Of a stretch of 43,300 nucleotides of DNA, positions 19,418-28,773 are shown one piece after another. The DNA is from Methanotorris formicicus Mc-S-70 (GTDB lineage: Archaea > AGJL01 > Methanococci > Methanococcales > Methanococcaceae): the NCBI RefSeq assembly GCF_000243455.1, contig NZ_AGJL01000009.1, positions 1 to 43,300 of the forward strand, read 5' to 3'. The first letter of the stretch is position 1, and each line of letters opens with the position of its first letter. The notes beneath the pieces were generated by a model. The model was not told the DNA's origin. It saw nothing but the letters and a program-made list of their open reading frames with translations, and did not search any database. The translations under genes and the position numbers were made by a program.

Positions 19418-20749
19418 TTATTTATTTAGTTCTTCAATGTATTTTCTTATTTCCTCAACCTTCTCCTTCATAATTTCCTCTTTTTCTGCCTCCAAATTCA
19501 ACCTCAAAAGTGGCTCAGTGTTTGAAGGTCTAATGTTAAACCAAAAATCTTCGCAATAAATTGATATACCATCAATCTCTTCAATTTTGCAGTTTTTGTA
19601 TCTTTCTTTTATCTTTTCCATGATGTATTTTTGGTCTTTTACTTTAAAGTTAATCTCCCCACTATGGAAGTATTTTTTGTATTCCTTTGCTATTTCTGAG
19701 AGTTTTTTACCCTCTTCTTCCATTGCTTTTAATATATAGTTTAATGCCAACAATGGACTTTCAAAGTAACCAACCTCCTTAAAGTAGAAGTGATTACTCA
19801 ACTCTCCAGCAAAGACGGCATCGATTTCATGCATGAGTTTTTTTATGAAGTAATGCCCAACTCTGCACTTAACCCCTCCCCCCCCAAATTTCTCAATGAT
19901 TTCAGGAACTATCTTACTGCATCTTAAATCATATATTATCTTTGCATTTTTTTGTTCTTTCAAAATTTCCTTTGCGATGATACCTGTTAAAATATCCCCC
20001 TGCAAAACATTACCTTCTTCATCAATAATACCGATCCTATCTCCATCCCCATCAAAGATAATTCCTAAATCAGAGTTGTTCTCTTTAACTGCCTTAATTA
20101 TATCCTCTAAGCATTCCATCTTTAATGTATCTGGTTGATGGGCAGGGAAGGTTCCATCAGGATAGTCGTTTATGAAAACTCTATTCTCAAACAACTCCCC
20201 CAATATCTCTTTTTCAGCGATGGTTGTTGCACCATTTGCAAAATCAACAGTTATTTTTTTATCTGATTTTTCACATCTTTTTAAGAAGAACCTCTTATAA
20301 TCCCCAATAATATCAACTTTTAATGTTTCCAAATCAACATCTTCAATCTCCTTAATTTTCTCCTCATTTAGTCCATAATTTTTAAATATTGGTTTAATCT
20401 TTTCGATTGGAGATAATGGTATTGCATCTTTATCGCACATCTTAAATCCAGTGTATTGTGGAGGATTGTGGGAAGCAGTTAGAATAACCCCCAAATCATA
20501 ATTACCCTTTGTTCCAAAGTACATTAGGGGTGTTGAGATGACTCCTGCGTATCTTACATTACAACCCTCCTCTAAAAGTCCATAGATAAATGGTTTAACC
20601 AAGATTTTTGAACCAATTCTCACATCAATTCCAACCAAAATTTCTTTGCCATTGTATTCTTTACCAATACTCCTTCCTAAAGAATATGCGAATTTAGTAT
20701 CTAATTCCTTATCAAAAATTCCCCTTATATCATACGCTTTAAATACCAA
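19418..20749 (-). CDS. manB: Phosphomannomutase (alpha-D-phosphohexomutase family)
   Basis: Interconverts mannose-6-phosphate and mannose-1-phosphate for glycan and nucleotide-sugar synthesis. The 443 residues contain the phosphoserine loop TASHNPPQYTGFKM (serine near residue 93), the metal loop FDGDGDRIGIIDEEG, the sugar-binding loop FAGELSNHFYFKE and the phosphate-binding RPSNTEPLLRLNLEA. These are complete and very close to the M. jannaschii phosphomannomutase as I recall it; phosphoglucosamine mutase is less likely. The start is TTG behind GGAGGGG. A hairpin repeat follows the stop. Confidence 0.92.
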   Translation of the reverse strand: MVFKAYDIRGIFDKELDTKFAYSLGRSIGKEYNGKEILVGIDVRIGSKILVKPFIYGLLEEGCNVRYAGVISTPLMYFGTKGNYDLGVILTASHNPPQYTGFKMCDKDAIPLSPIEKIKPIFKNYGLNEEKIKEIEDVDLETLKVDIIGDYKRFFLKRCEKSDKKITVDFANGATTIAEKEILGELFENRVFINDYPDGTFPAHQPDTLKMECLEDIIKAVKENNSDLGIIFDGDGDRIGIIDEEGNVLQGDILTGIIAKEILKEQKNAKIIYDLRCSKIVPEIIEKFGGGGVKCRVGHYFIKKLMHEIDAVFAGELSNHFYFKEVGYFESPLLALNYILKAMEEEGKKLSEIAKEYKKYFHSGEINFKVKDQKYIMEKIKERYKNCKIEEIDGISIYCEDFWFNIRPSNTEPLLRLNLEAEKEEIMKEKVEEIRKYIEELNK

Positions 20750-20839
20750 ACTTACCCCTCCAATATATTTGGATATTAATCAATATTATAGAATAATCCA
20801 TATATACATTTAACATTTAAATTTAATAAAGGTGATAAT

Positions 20840-22093
20840 TTGTTTATTGGAATTGATGATACAGACAGCCCAAATAAATACTGCACAACATACATAGCAA
20901 CTCTATTGATTGAGGAATTTAAAGAGTTGGGTTATAAGGTTGAGATGCCAAAGTTGATAAGAATGAACCCAACGGTTAAATATAAAACAAGAGGAAATGG
21001 TGGAGTATCTATAAGAATAATTGAAGATAAAAAATTAGATGATGAGAAAAAAGAAATAAAAAATATTGTTGTTGAATATGTGGAAAATTATGCAGATTTT
21101 GAATATGAAACAACAAACCCTGGAATTGTTTTTTTGGATGAGGAGAATTATGCAAAAAACAAAGATTTACTAAACAGTTATTACAAAAAGGTTCTTTATG
21201 ATATTGTATCAATAGATTATGCTGAAAACATTTTGAAAAAAATTAATGCTGAGTATATTAAATACAAAAAGGGATATGGAATAATAGGGGCATTAGGGGC
21301 GATATCATCAAACCCACCATACACCTATGAACTATTGGCATATAGGAAGAGAGAAAATTGGGGAAAAGAGAGATTTGTGGATGAAAAATCAGTATTTGAG
21401 ATGGATGAGAAGACATTTCCCTTTACCTTTAACAATGTGGATTATGATGAAGGGAAGTCAATAATTGCCCCGCACACAAAATGCCCGGTTTTGTATGGGA
21501 TAAGAGGAATAGACAAGGATATCTTAATAGAGGCAATGAACATGATAAAGAGTGAGGGGATAGATAGATATATGATATTCAAAACCAACCAAGGAACTGA
21601 TGTGCATTTAAGATATATGAAAATAAAAAACATATATCCAAACATTGGTGTAATTATTTATGGAAAAGTTGTTAAAGAACCAAAAAACCTGCCTGGAGGA
21701 CATGTAGTGTTTAGAGTGAGTGATGGCACGGGAGAGATTGACTGTATTGCCTATGAGCCAACCAAAAAATTCAGAAATATCGTTAGGAAGTTGATAGTTG
21801 AGGATTTAATTGGAGTTTATGGGACTGTTAGAGAGGAGCCGTTTGAAATAAATATAGAGAAGTTAAAAATAATTAAACTTGCTAAAAAATACATAAAAGA
21901 CAAAAAATGTGAGTGTGGAGGAACTTTAAGGGCAAAAGGAAAAAAAGGAGGCTACAAATGCAAAAAATGTGGAAAAGTTATAAAATATGATGAGATAAAG
22001 TTAATTGAAGTTGAGAGAGACATTACAGAGGGATTTTATGAAGTTCCACCATCTGCAAGAAGGCATCTAAGTAAACCGATTTTGTTATTCTAA
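20840..22093 (+). CDS. tiaS: tRNA(Ile2) 2-agmatinylcytidine synthetase
   Basis: Attaches agmatine to C34 of the CAU-anticodon tRNA(Ile) using ATP, so that it reads AUA; essential in archaea. The 417 residues begin FIGIDDTDSPNKYCTTY, the ATP-binding motif of the family. They continue through the FLD domain, an OB-fold (GHVVFRVSDGTGEIDCIAYE) and a zinc ribbon (CECGG near residue 355 and CKKCG near residue 372). The start is TTG after GGTGATAA. It diverges from manB across 90 bases. Confidence 0.95.
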   Translation: MFIGIDDTDSPNKYCTTYIATLLIEEFKELGYKVEMPKLIRMNPTVKYKTRGNGGVSIRIIEDKKLDDEKKEIKNIVVEYVENYADFEYETTNPGIVFLDEENYAKNKDLLNSYYKKVLYDIVSIDYAENILKKINAEYIKYKKGYGIIGALGAISSNPPYTYELLAYRKRENWGKERFVDEKSVFEMDEKTFPFTFNNVDYDEGKSIIAPHTKCPVLYGIRGIDKDILIEAMNMIKSEGIDRYMIFKTNQGTDVHLRYMKIKNIYPNIGVIIYGKVVKEPKNLPGGHVVFRVSDGTGEIDCIAYEPTKKFRNIVRKLIVEDLIGVYGTVREEPFEINIEKLKIIKLAKKYIKDKKCECGGTLRAKGKKGGYKCKKCGKVIKYDEIKLIEVERDITEGFYEVPPSARRHLSKPILLF

Positions 22094-22265
22094 TTAAACT
22101 TTTAGAAAAGGTTTCATCAAACAGATAGATATGGTTGTCATCTTTAAAATAAAATTTTAATTTTATGACTAAACGCTAATTAGAATGGATATCCAATCTA
22201 AATTCACTTATTTGGTTTTGAATGAATTTTTAGTTTCATCAAAATAAATAAAACAAGTGATCTGC

Positions 22266-22907
22266 ATGCTAAAGAATATTTTAAAAGGAGAGATTGAGAA
22301 GAAAACAATAACTCAACTTTACGGACCTCCTGGAGTAGGGAAGACAAATATCTGCATAATATCATCAATAAACACAATAAAAAAAGGAAAAAAGGTTGTT
22401 TATATTGATACTGAAGGTAGTTTGTCCTTAGAGAGGATAAAACAAATCTGTCCCAATGATTTTGAAGATATTTTAAAGAATATGATTATATATGAACCTC
22501 ATGATTTTGAAGAACAAACTGAGATTATTGAAAAAAAAGTCCCATTATTATATAATATTGGGTTAATAGTTGTTGATAGTATAGCATCTTTGTATAGGTT
22601 GGAGTTGAGTGATGATGTAAATAAAAACGCAAGGTTAAATAGAATTTTAGGTAGACAGATTTTAAATTTGCTAAAGGTAGCAAAAAAGAATGATTTGGCA
22701 ATACTAATAACCAATCAAATTAGGGATACTTTAGATGGATTTGAAGCAACAGGAGGGAGGATTTTAGAATATTGGAGTAAAACCATTGTAAGAATTGAGA
22801 AATATGAGCAATACCGAGAGACAATATTGGAAAAGCATAGATATGCAAAGGAAGGTGAAAAAGTAAGGTTTAGAATTGTTGACAAAGGTATTGAAATTAT
22901 TGAGTGA
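22266..22907 (+). CDS. radB: DNA repair and recombination protein RadB
   Basis: RecA/RadA-family paralog found in euryarchaea that assists RadA. The 213 residues contain Walker A GPPGVGKTN (about residues 22-30) and Walker B LIVVDSIASLYRLE, plus the L2-adjacent LILITNQIRDTLDGFEATGG-type block. The N-terminal helix-hairpin-helix of RadA is absent, as expected for RadB. ATG 22266 is preferred over GTG 22257, which forms part of the AGTGAT ribosome binding site. FeoA follows after 13 bases. Confidence 0.93.
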   Translation: MLKNILKGEIEKKTITQLYGPPGVGKTNICIISSINTIKKGKKVVYIDTEGSLSLERIKQICPNDFEDILKNMIIYEPHDFEEQTEIIEKKVPLLYNIGLIVVDSIASLYRLELSDDVNKNARLNRILGRQILNLLKVAKKNDLAILITNQIRDTLDGFEATGGRILEYWSKTIVRIEKYEQYRETILEKHRYAKEGEKVRFRIVDKGIEIIE

Positions 22908-22920
22908 GAGAGGGGAAATC

Positions 22921-23136
22921 ATGGAAAACTTATTGAACAAAAAACCTGGGGTTTATGTGGTTAAAGATATCTTAGGAGGACATGGGTGTAAGATGAGATT
23001 CTATGAGTTGGGTATCTACCCAGGGAAGAGAATAACATTAATAAGTTCTGGAGATAAGGGACCAATATTGGTGAGGATTGGAAATACTAAAATAGCACTC
23101 GGCAAAGGTTTGGCAGGTAGGATAATTGTGGAGTGA
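22921..23136 (+). CDS. feoA: FeoA-domain protein
   Basis: A 71-residue SH3-like FeoA domain: MRFYELGIYPGKRITLISSG, then ILVRIGNTKIALGKGLAGRI. FeoA partners the ferrous iron transporter FeoB, but no feoB is in the window, so this copy may act alone or with a distant FeoB. The start ATG at 22921 follows GAGAGGGGAAATC; the longer frame upstream overlaps radB and is not needed. It is probably cotranscribed with radB. Confidence 0.9.
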   Translation: MENLLNKKPGVYVVKDILGGHGCKMRFYELGIYPGKRITLISSGDKGPILVRIGNTKIALGKGLAGRIIVE

Positions 23137-23282
23137 AAAGTTCAAACAATACACTTTTATTAAAGTATTATTAAAATTTAACTAATTGCCTCAACTACCA
23201 TGCATATTTATATAATATTTTTGCACATATGTGAATGTATATTTTTAATATTTAAAACCTAATGGAGTTTTGGTGGTTAATT

Positions 23283-23606
23283 ATGTTGCTAATTAAATTA
23301 TTTGTTGAAAAAGACAATGTTGGAAAGGCAATAAACGCATTAACTGAGGGAGGTATTACTGGGTTTTTTCTCCATGAATGCAAAGGAGTATCTCCAAAAA
23401 AATTTAAAGTGATTTTAGAAGATTTGGATGAGGTTGTAGAAGCAATTAGGGAGTTGAGCGACGCTGTAATCATCAAGACGGTTGTAGATGAAAAGAAGAT
23501 AAAAACCTTGGAGGACGTAATTGGAGAAAAATTAAGTAATGAAAAATACACTGTAATAAAAATACCAATAAGAAAAATAAAAATCAACACCTGCAAAAAA
23601 AGGTAA
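23283..23606 (+). CDS. MJ1244-type conserved protein, copy 1 (PII-like fold likely)
   Basis: A 107-residue protein of a small methanogen family that occurs as tandem paralogs. Sequence begins [20 protein letters not shown] and contains [20 protein letters not shown]; the size and beta-alpha-beta pattern suggest a PII-like ferredoxin fold, but no function is established. ATG 23283 follows GGTGG; the longer frame upstream lacks support. The paralog starts 12 bases after its stop, followed by a DUF134 protein and atwA, an arrangement I recall from M. jannaschii. Confidence 0.85.
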   Translation: MLLIKLFVEKDNVGKAINALTEGGITGFFLHECKGVSPKKFKVILEDLDEVVEAIRELSDAVIIKTVVDEKKIKTLEDVIGEKLSNEKYTVIKIPIRKIKINTCKKR

Positions 23607-23618
23607 AGGGGAGGTATT

Positions 23619-23951
23619 ATGAAAGTTCTTATTTACCTATTCATTAGGAGCGAGGACGTTGGAAAGGCAATAAACGCATTAACTGAAGGAGGTATTACTG
23701 GGTTTTTCTTATATGATTATAGAGGTATGTCTCCACAGGATTGGAAGGGTTTTTTGTTGGATGAGGATCCAGAAAGTACTATAAAGATTATCAATGACCT
23801 ATCTGAAAACGCTATTTTAATAGGAACGGTTGTTGATTACAAGAATGTTGAAACATTAGAAAAGGTTATCCACAATAGATTAGCAAATGATAAGTATACA
23901 ATAATTGAGATTCCAATTGAAGGTATTAAGGTAAATATGCCAGAAGATTAA
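23619..23951 (+). CDS. MJ1244-type conserved protein, copy 2
   Basis: A 110-residue paralog of the preceding gene. Both share [18 protein letters not shown] exactly, and the DNA encoding it is identical over about 49 bases but for one position. The rest has diverged strongly ([20 protein letters not shown] here). Both end with an IPI/IKVN-type strand. The start ATG follows GGGGAGGTATT. The pair may form a heteromer; no activity is known. The position next to atwA hints at a link to methanogenesis regulation, which is inference. Confidence 0.85.
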   Translation: MKVLIYLFIRSEDVGKAINALTEGGITGFFLYDYRGMSPQDWKGFLLDEDPESTIKIINDLSENAILIGTVVDYKNVETLEKVIHNRLANDKYTIIEIPIEGIKVNMPED

Positions 23952-23976
23952 CAAAAAGATTGTAGTTGTGATGTTT

Positions 23977-24369
23977 ATGAGATTTAGAAGAGGAAGGCCA
24001 AAAATTCCACGTTTAATATCAGAAGAACCAAAATTAAAGATATTTAAACCACAAGGAATTCCAGGAAATGATTTAGAGATAATAAAGATGGAGGTTGATG
24101 AATTAGAAACAATAAGGTTGGTGGATTTACTTGGATATGAGCATGAAGAGGCAGCAAGAGCAATGGGTATTTCAAGGAGGGTTTTTTGGAATATCTTAAA
24201 ATCAGCAAGAAAGAAGATTGCAGACGCGTTGATTAATGGAAAGGGCTTAAAGATAGAAGGTGGATTCTATAAAATAAGGAAATGTAAATTTGATGAAAAA
24301 TGTGGTAAATACAAATATTGCAGATTCAAACCGAAACCTTGTAGGGTGTTTGAAAGTTATGAAGGATAA
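23977..24369 (+). CDS. UPF0251/DUF134 DNA-binding protein
   Basis: About 130 residues: an N-terminal [14 protein letters not shown], a helix-turn-helix ([20 protein letters not shown]) like sigma-70 region 4, and a C-terminal cysteine-rich tail ([15 protein letters not shown], then PKPC) likely to bind metal. The family is annotated as a predicted DNA-binding protein. Three near starts exist (GTG 23968, ATG 23971, ATG 23977); I chose the last because TGTGATG sits at fair spacing. It lies between the MJ1244-type pair and atwA and may regulate this unit. Confidence 0.85.
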   Translation: MRFRRGRPKIPRLISEEPKLKIFKPQGIPGNDLEIIKMEVDELETIRLVDLLGYEHEEAARAMGISRRVFWNILKSARKKIADALINGKGLKIEGGFYKIRKCKFDEKCGKYKYCRFKPKPCRVFESYEG

Positions 24370-24381
24370 AAGGTGGTTGCT

Positions 24382-25977
24382 ATGCTATTGTTGGAAGTAA
24401 AAAATGTTTCAAAGGTTTATGGGGATAACGTAGTACTTAAAAATATAAACTTTGAACTCAGAGAAGGAGAGGTTTTAGGTATTTTAGGGAAAAGTGGTGC
24501 TGGGAAATCAGTTCTATTGCACATGTTGAGAGGAATGGATGGTTATGAGCCAACAGAAGGACAAATAATCTATCACGTCTCAATATGTCCTAAATGTGGA
24601 TATGTTGATGTTCCATCAAAAGAAGGAGAAAAATGTAAGTGTGGAGGAACTTTTGAAAAAATAACCGTTGATTTTTGGAATGATAAGAAATACACATACA
24701 ACTTAAAGAAAAAAATTGCCATCATGCTTCAAAGAACCTTTGCTTTATATGGAGAAAAGTCAGTTATTGAAAATATCTTAGAATCCCTTTCCAATGTTGG
24801 ATATGAAGGAAGTGAAGCGATAGATTATGCGTTAAAATTAATCAAAATGGTTAAGTTGGAGCATAGGGTAACACATATTGCAAGAGATTTAAGTGGTGGA
24901 GAAAAGCAGAGAGTTGTTTTGGCAAGGCAAATTGCAAAAGAACCATTCATATTCCTTGCTGATGAACCAACAGGAACACTCGATCCGCAAACCGCTAAGT
25001 TAGTGCACGATGCATTGAAGAATTTAGTTATAGATAAGAATATAGCGATGGTTATCACATCCCACTGGCCAGAGGTTATTGCAGAACTTGCTCAAAGGGC
25101 AATTTGGCTTGAGAAGGGAGAAATTAAGATGCAGGGTAGTGCTGAAGAGATTGTAAATGAATTCATGAAAACGGTCACTGAATTTAAGAAATTTGAGGAT
25201 GTTGAGATTAAAGATGAGATAATAAAACTTGAAAATATTGAGAAAAAATACTGTTCAGTTGAAAGAGGTATTGTTAAGGCAGTTGATGGGGTAACTTTAA
25301 CAATAAACGAAAGGGAGATATTTGGTCTTGTTGGTTTAAGTGGAGCAGGAAAAACAACACTATCAAAAATCATTGCTGGGGTTTTACCTCCATCAAAAGG
25401 CAAATACTTCTTCAGGTTGGGAGATGAATGGATCGACATGACAAAACCAGGACCAATGCATAGAGGGAGAGTTAAGAGATATATAGGGATTTTGTATCAG
25501 GAATATACCCTATACCCACACAGAACTATCTTATACAACTTAACTGAGTCCATTGGTTTAGAGTTACCTGGGGAATTTGCAAGGATGAAGGCAATTCACG
25601 TATTAACATCAGTTGGGTTTTCTGAGGAGGAGGCAGAGGCAATACTCGAGAAATATCCAAAAGAATTGAGTGTTGGGGAAAGGCATAGGGTTGCATTAGC
25701 ACAGGTCTTAATTAGGGAGCCGCACGTTGTTATCTTAGATGAGCCAACAGGAACTATGGATCCTATTACAAGAAACACTGTTGCAGAGTCAATCCATAAA
25801 TCAAGAGTCGAATTAGATCAAACATACATCATCGTTTCCCACGATATGGACTTTGTTATGAATGTTTGTGATAGGGCAGCATTGATGAGAAATGGTAAAA
25901 TTGTAAAACTTGGAAAACCAGAAGAAATAGTTAAAATATTAACAGAAGAAGAAAAAGAAGAAATGTTTGGGCATTAA
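24382..25977 (+). CDS. atwA: Methyl-coenzyme M reductase system component A2 (AtwA)
   Basis: ATP-binding activator needed for ATP-dependent reductive activation of methyl-coenzyme M reductase; cytoplasmic and specific to methanogens and relatives. The 531 residues form two ABC ATPase domains. The first has LGKSGAGKSVLL, LSGGEKQRVVLAR and FLADEPTG, with a CPKCG...CKCGG zinc-ribbon-like insert near residues 70-92. The second has VGLSGAGKTTLSK, LSVGERHRVALAQ and VILDEPTG. There are no membrane segments. ATG 24382 follows AAAGGTGG; GTG 24373 is less likely. It ends a compact four-gene unit. Confidence 0.96.
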   Translation: MLLLEVKNVSKVYGDNVVLKNINFELREGEVLGILGKSGAGKSVLLHMLRGMDGYEPTEGQIIYHVSICPKCGYVDVPSKEGEKCKCGGTFEKITVDFWNDKKYTYNLKKKIAIMLQRTFALYGEKSVIENILESLSNVGYEGSEAIDYALKLIKMVKLEHRVTHIARDLSGGEKQRVVLARQIAKEPFIFLADEPTGTLDPQTAKLVHDALKNLVIDKNIAMVITSHWPEVIAELAQRAIWLEKGEIKMQGSAEEIVNEFMKTVTEFKKFEDVEIKDEIIKLENIEKKYCSVERGIVKAVDGVTLTINEREIFGLVGLSGAGKTTLSKIIAGVLPPSKGKYFFRLGDEWIDMTKPGPMHRGRVKRYIGILYQEYTLYPHRTILYNLTESIGLELPGEFARMKAIHVLTSVGFSEEEAEAILEKYPKELSVGERHRVALAQVLIREPHVVILDEPTGTMDPITRNTVAESIHKSRVELDQTYIIVSHDMDFVMNVCDRAALMRNGKIVKLGKPEEIVKILTEEEKEEMFGH

Positions 25978-25980
25978 AAT

Positions 25981-26601
25981 TTATTCATCAACATAATTTC
26001 TTAAAATTCCCATGCCTTCAATCTCACACTCAACAATATCCCCTTTTTTAAGTTCTCCAACTCCTGGTGGAGTTCCAGTTGAGATAATATCTCCAGAGTA
26101 GAGTGTCATTATTGAAGATACAAATTCAACCAATTCATAAACGTCAAAAATCATGTTTTTGGTGTTTGATTTTTGCTTTATTTCCCCATTTACTCTGCAT
26201 TCAATATTTAAATTCATTGGATCAATATCCTTAACTATTCTTGGACCTATTGGGCAGAAGGTGTCGAATGATTTTGCTCTTGTCCATTGTCCATCTTTTT
26301 GTTGTAAATCTCTTGCTGTTACGTCATTTAATATTGTATATCCCATTATATAATCATCTGCCTCTTCTTTTTTAATGTTTTTTCCTTTTTTCCCAATAAT
26401 CACTGCTAATTCAACCTCATAATCCACTCTTTTTGAAATTTTGGGTTTTATTATTGTGTCTTCATGATAGATTATTGATGATGTTGGTTTCATGAATATT
26501 ACCGGCTCTTCTGGGATTTCCATGTTTAGTTCCTTTGCATGGTCGATGTAATTTAACCCAACGCAGATAATTTTTGTTGGTTTAATCTCCTTTATATCCA
26601 T
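25981..26601 (-). CDS. Fumarylacetoacetate hydrolase family protein
   Basis: A 206-residue FAH-fold hydrolase/decarboxylase. Metal ligands are in EPVIFMKPTSSIIYHED, DYEVELAVIIGKKGKNI and ILNDVTARDLQ, and the C-terminal GDIISTGTPPGVGELKKGD is typical. Relatives act on acylpyruvates, oxaloacetate or oxopentenoates; the substrate in methanogens is unknown. It converges on atwA with three bases between the stops. Beta-propeller and hpt genes follow upstream on the same strand. Confidence 0.9.
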   Translation of the reverse strand: MDIKEIKPTKIICVGLNYIDHAKELNMEIPEEPVIFMKPTSSIIYHEDTIIKPKISKRVDYEVELAVIIGKKGKNIKKEEADDYIMGYTILNDVTARDLQQKDGQWTRAKSFDTFCPIGPRIVKDIDPMNLNIECRVNGEIKQKSNTKNMIFDVYELVEFVSSIMTLYSGDIISTGTPPGVGELKKGDIVECEIEGMGILRNYVDE

Positions 26602-26619
26602 TATTTCACCATTTTTGTT

Positions 26620-27888
26620 TTATTGTCTATTTTTCTGTTTCTTTTCTAACTTAATCAAACATAAAACTAAAATCAACAAGAAAATCAATCCTGCCAATAC
26701 GACCATTATAATGTATATGATATAAATTAAATCGTTGTTTATTAAACCAACCATTGTATTACTGTTTGGATTGTAACTTTTTATGCATTTTTGATTATCA
26801 AAGAAGTATATCTTACCACCTATCGATGCAACAACATACTTACCATCATCTGTTATCTTAACACTATCCACATAATAATCTGCAGGATAGTACCACACAA
26901 CATTTCCAGTGCTATTTATCACATACAATCCTTCATGATTACTCATAAGGAATGGGCAATCCACATAGTCGTTATATAATACTATATAACTTCCATTAAG
27001 TGTAGTGTCTATGAAATTTATATAATATGAGTTACCCCCATAACTCCATAAAACGTCCAAATTTTTATTTAAGCAATATATCTTCATGCAGTTGTATGCT
27101 ATAATATTATTATCTGTTAATTTGATGTAATATACACTATAATTTAAACTCCTTTTATTCAATAAAGTTCCATTGTAATTGAAGAGATAGATGTATGTAT
27201 CCTGTCCCCCAGCACCAATAAGTTTGGTATTTGGATTTATTGAAACTGTCTCAACACTACCGTTCGTTTGATATTTCCACAACAACCCAGATTTGTTGAA
27301 TACATAAATGTTACCATCACAACTGCCTGCAACCGCATAGTTACCATTTGGGGTTATATCCACCGAGTTTATTAAGTCGTTAGTTTCATAATCCCATAAA
27401 ATCCCCCTATCTTTATCTATAAAGCAACAGTGCATATCAATTCCTGCAAATATGTATTTTCCATCTGAGGATATAGAAATCATTGTTAATCCATTTTTAA
27501 TGGGATATTTTCTTACAACCTTCCCGTCCTTATTGAAAATATAGATAGTGTTGTTTCTAATTCCAAACTTACCACTATACTCTATTGATGCAACCACATA
27601 CTCCCCATTATTTGATATCTTTATATCTTGGATCTTATATCCATAAGATAAATTATCCTCCCCCAATAAGTGATATTTCCACAAAACATTCCCTTTTTTG
27701 TTAAGGCAACATATCCAGTTTTCAGGTGTTCCTCCAGATCCCACAACAATGTATTCCCCATCTGGAGTAATTGACAAAACATCGGCATGCGCATCTATAC
27801 CATACACCCATTCTGGACTAAATTCAGTAAGAATACATCCAAAAGAACATAAAGTAACCAATAAAACCATTAGTTTTAAAATTCCCAT
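26620..27888 (-). CDS. Secreted, membrane-anchored WD40/PQQ-like beta-propeller protein
   Basis: About 422 residues. An N-terminal hydrophobic segment ends LLVTLCSFGC, suggesting a signal peptide with a lipobox-like cysteine. Repeats of the form ITPNGxYxVAG and SSDGKYIFAG alternate with IYxFNKxG strands, about seven blades between residues 30 and 375. A final transmembrane helix (IIYIIMVVLAGLIFLLILVL) is followed by a basic tail, so the propeller should face outside. No catalytic residues are evident; a binding or scaffold role is likely. ATG 27888 follows GGGGGTTATT. Confidence 0.75.
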   Translation of the reverse strand: MGILKLMVLLVTLCSFGCILTEFSPEWVYGIDAHADVLSITPDGEYIVVGSGGTPENWICCLNKKGNVLWKYHLLGEDNLSYGYKIQDIKISNNGEYVVASIEYSGKFGIRNNTIYIFNKDGKVVRKYPIKNGLTMISISSDGKYIFAGIDMHCCFIDKDRGILWDYETNDLINSVDITPNGNYAVAGSCDGNIYVFNKSGLLWKYQTNGSVETVSINPNTKLIGAGGQDTYIYLFNYNGTLLNKRSLNYSVYYIKLTDNNIIAYNCMKIYCLNKNLDVLWSYGGNSYYINFIDTTLNGSYIVLYNDYVDCPFLMSNHEGLYVINSTGNVVWYYPADYYVDSVKITDDGKYVVASIGGKIYFFDNQKCIKSYNPNSNTMVGLINNDLIYIIYIIMVVLAGLIFLLILVLCLIKLEKKQKNRQ

Positions 27889-27938
27889 AATAACCCCCAC
27901 TTTTTAAAAAAATTAAGTAATTGCAAAATCAAAAATAA

Positions 27939-28490
27939 TTACAAAATCATAACCTTTCCATCCTTGACATCCAACTTAACCAATGTTTTGATTTTATGCC
28001 CTGTTTTCTTTTCAACAATTTTCTTCCCCTCCCCTCTTTCAATAACACATACAATGTCCTTTACCTCAGCACCTGCCCTTTTTAATGCGTTTATTATTGC
28101 AATCATCGTTCCTCCAGTTGAGATAACATCATCAACAATCAAAACCCTATCTCCTTCCTCAATTCCATTTAGATATAGTTGCCCTTTGCTGTATCCAGTT
28201 TCTTGGTGAACTGGGATTTCCCCTTCTAATTTATACTCCCTCTTTCTCATAATTACATAGGGAACATCCGTGTATAGGGAGAGTGTTGTAACCAATGGAA
28301 TCCCCATAGCCTCTGCAGTCACCATTTTATCAATATTTTCAAAGTCAACTTCCTTTATTATCCTTATAGCAACCTCCCTAAGCAATTCTGGATTTACAAT
28401 AGGAACTCCATCAGATATTGGATGGATGAAGTATTCATACTTCCCTCTTTTTACTATTGGGCATGATTTTAAGGTCTCTTCTAATAACAT
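27939..28490 (-). CDS. hpt: Hypoxanthine/guanine phosphoribosyltransferase
   Basis: Purine salvage enzyme joining hypoxanthine or guanine to PRPP. The 183 residues carry the PRPP-binding motif [18 protein letters not shown] (about residues 115-132) and [13 protein letters not shown]-type archaeal sequence near residue 60. The M. jannaschii counterpart also neighbours a fumarylacetoacetase-fold gene, as I recall. ATG 28490 follows GGTGGGATAG. Nothing unusual in the gene; the 283 bases upstream contain an inverted repeat. Confidence 0.93.
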   Translation of the reverse strand: MLLEETLKSCPIVKRGKYEYFIHPISDGVPIVNPELLREVAIRIIKEVDFENIDKMVTAEAMGIPLVTTLSLYTDVPYVIMRKREYKLEGEIPVHQETGYSKGQLYLNGIEEGDRVLIVDDVISTGGTMIAIINALKRAGAEVKDIVCVIERGEGKKIVEKKTGHKIKTLVKLDVKDGKVMIL

Positions 28491-28523
28491 CTATCCCACC
28501 ATTTGAGTCTCTGTTATAAGTTT

Positions 28524-28658
28524 AGTTGTTTGCGAATTTTACTAAAATTTATTTATATACTTCGAAATTCTTATGCTGTATTTGTCTTAAAATTTTAAAA
28601 TAGGTTGTATCTTCATTAAATTTATTAAGTATTTTTCCAATATTTAACGCAAACAACT
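28524..28658. repeat. Facing GTTGTTTGCG repeats between hpt and the M20 peptidase gene
   Basis: AGTTGTTTGCG (28524-28534) and CGCAAACAACT (28648-28658) are exact reverse complements 113 bases apart in the 283-base gene-free stretch 28491-28773. A TATA-like ATTTATATAC lies just after the first copy. The same core pair occurs at 16136-16284. Nothing else recognisable is in this stretch. Confidence 0.5.
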
Positions 28659-28773
28659 TATATTGTTTATGTTAAAATTAAACGAAATCATCATTTTCCA
28701 ATTTTATTATATCTAACATTGACATAATCCATAAACAACCATACCTTTTATGACTGTATTGGGTATTTATTTT

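Noticed and set aside
23319-23706. Repeated 49-base block considered as a CRISPR or direct-repeat array
   Set aside because: Only two copies, each in frame within paralogous genes and encoding the same residues; this is gene duplication.
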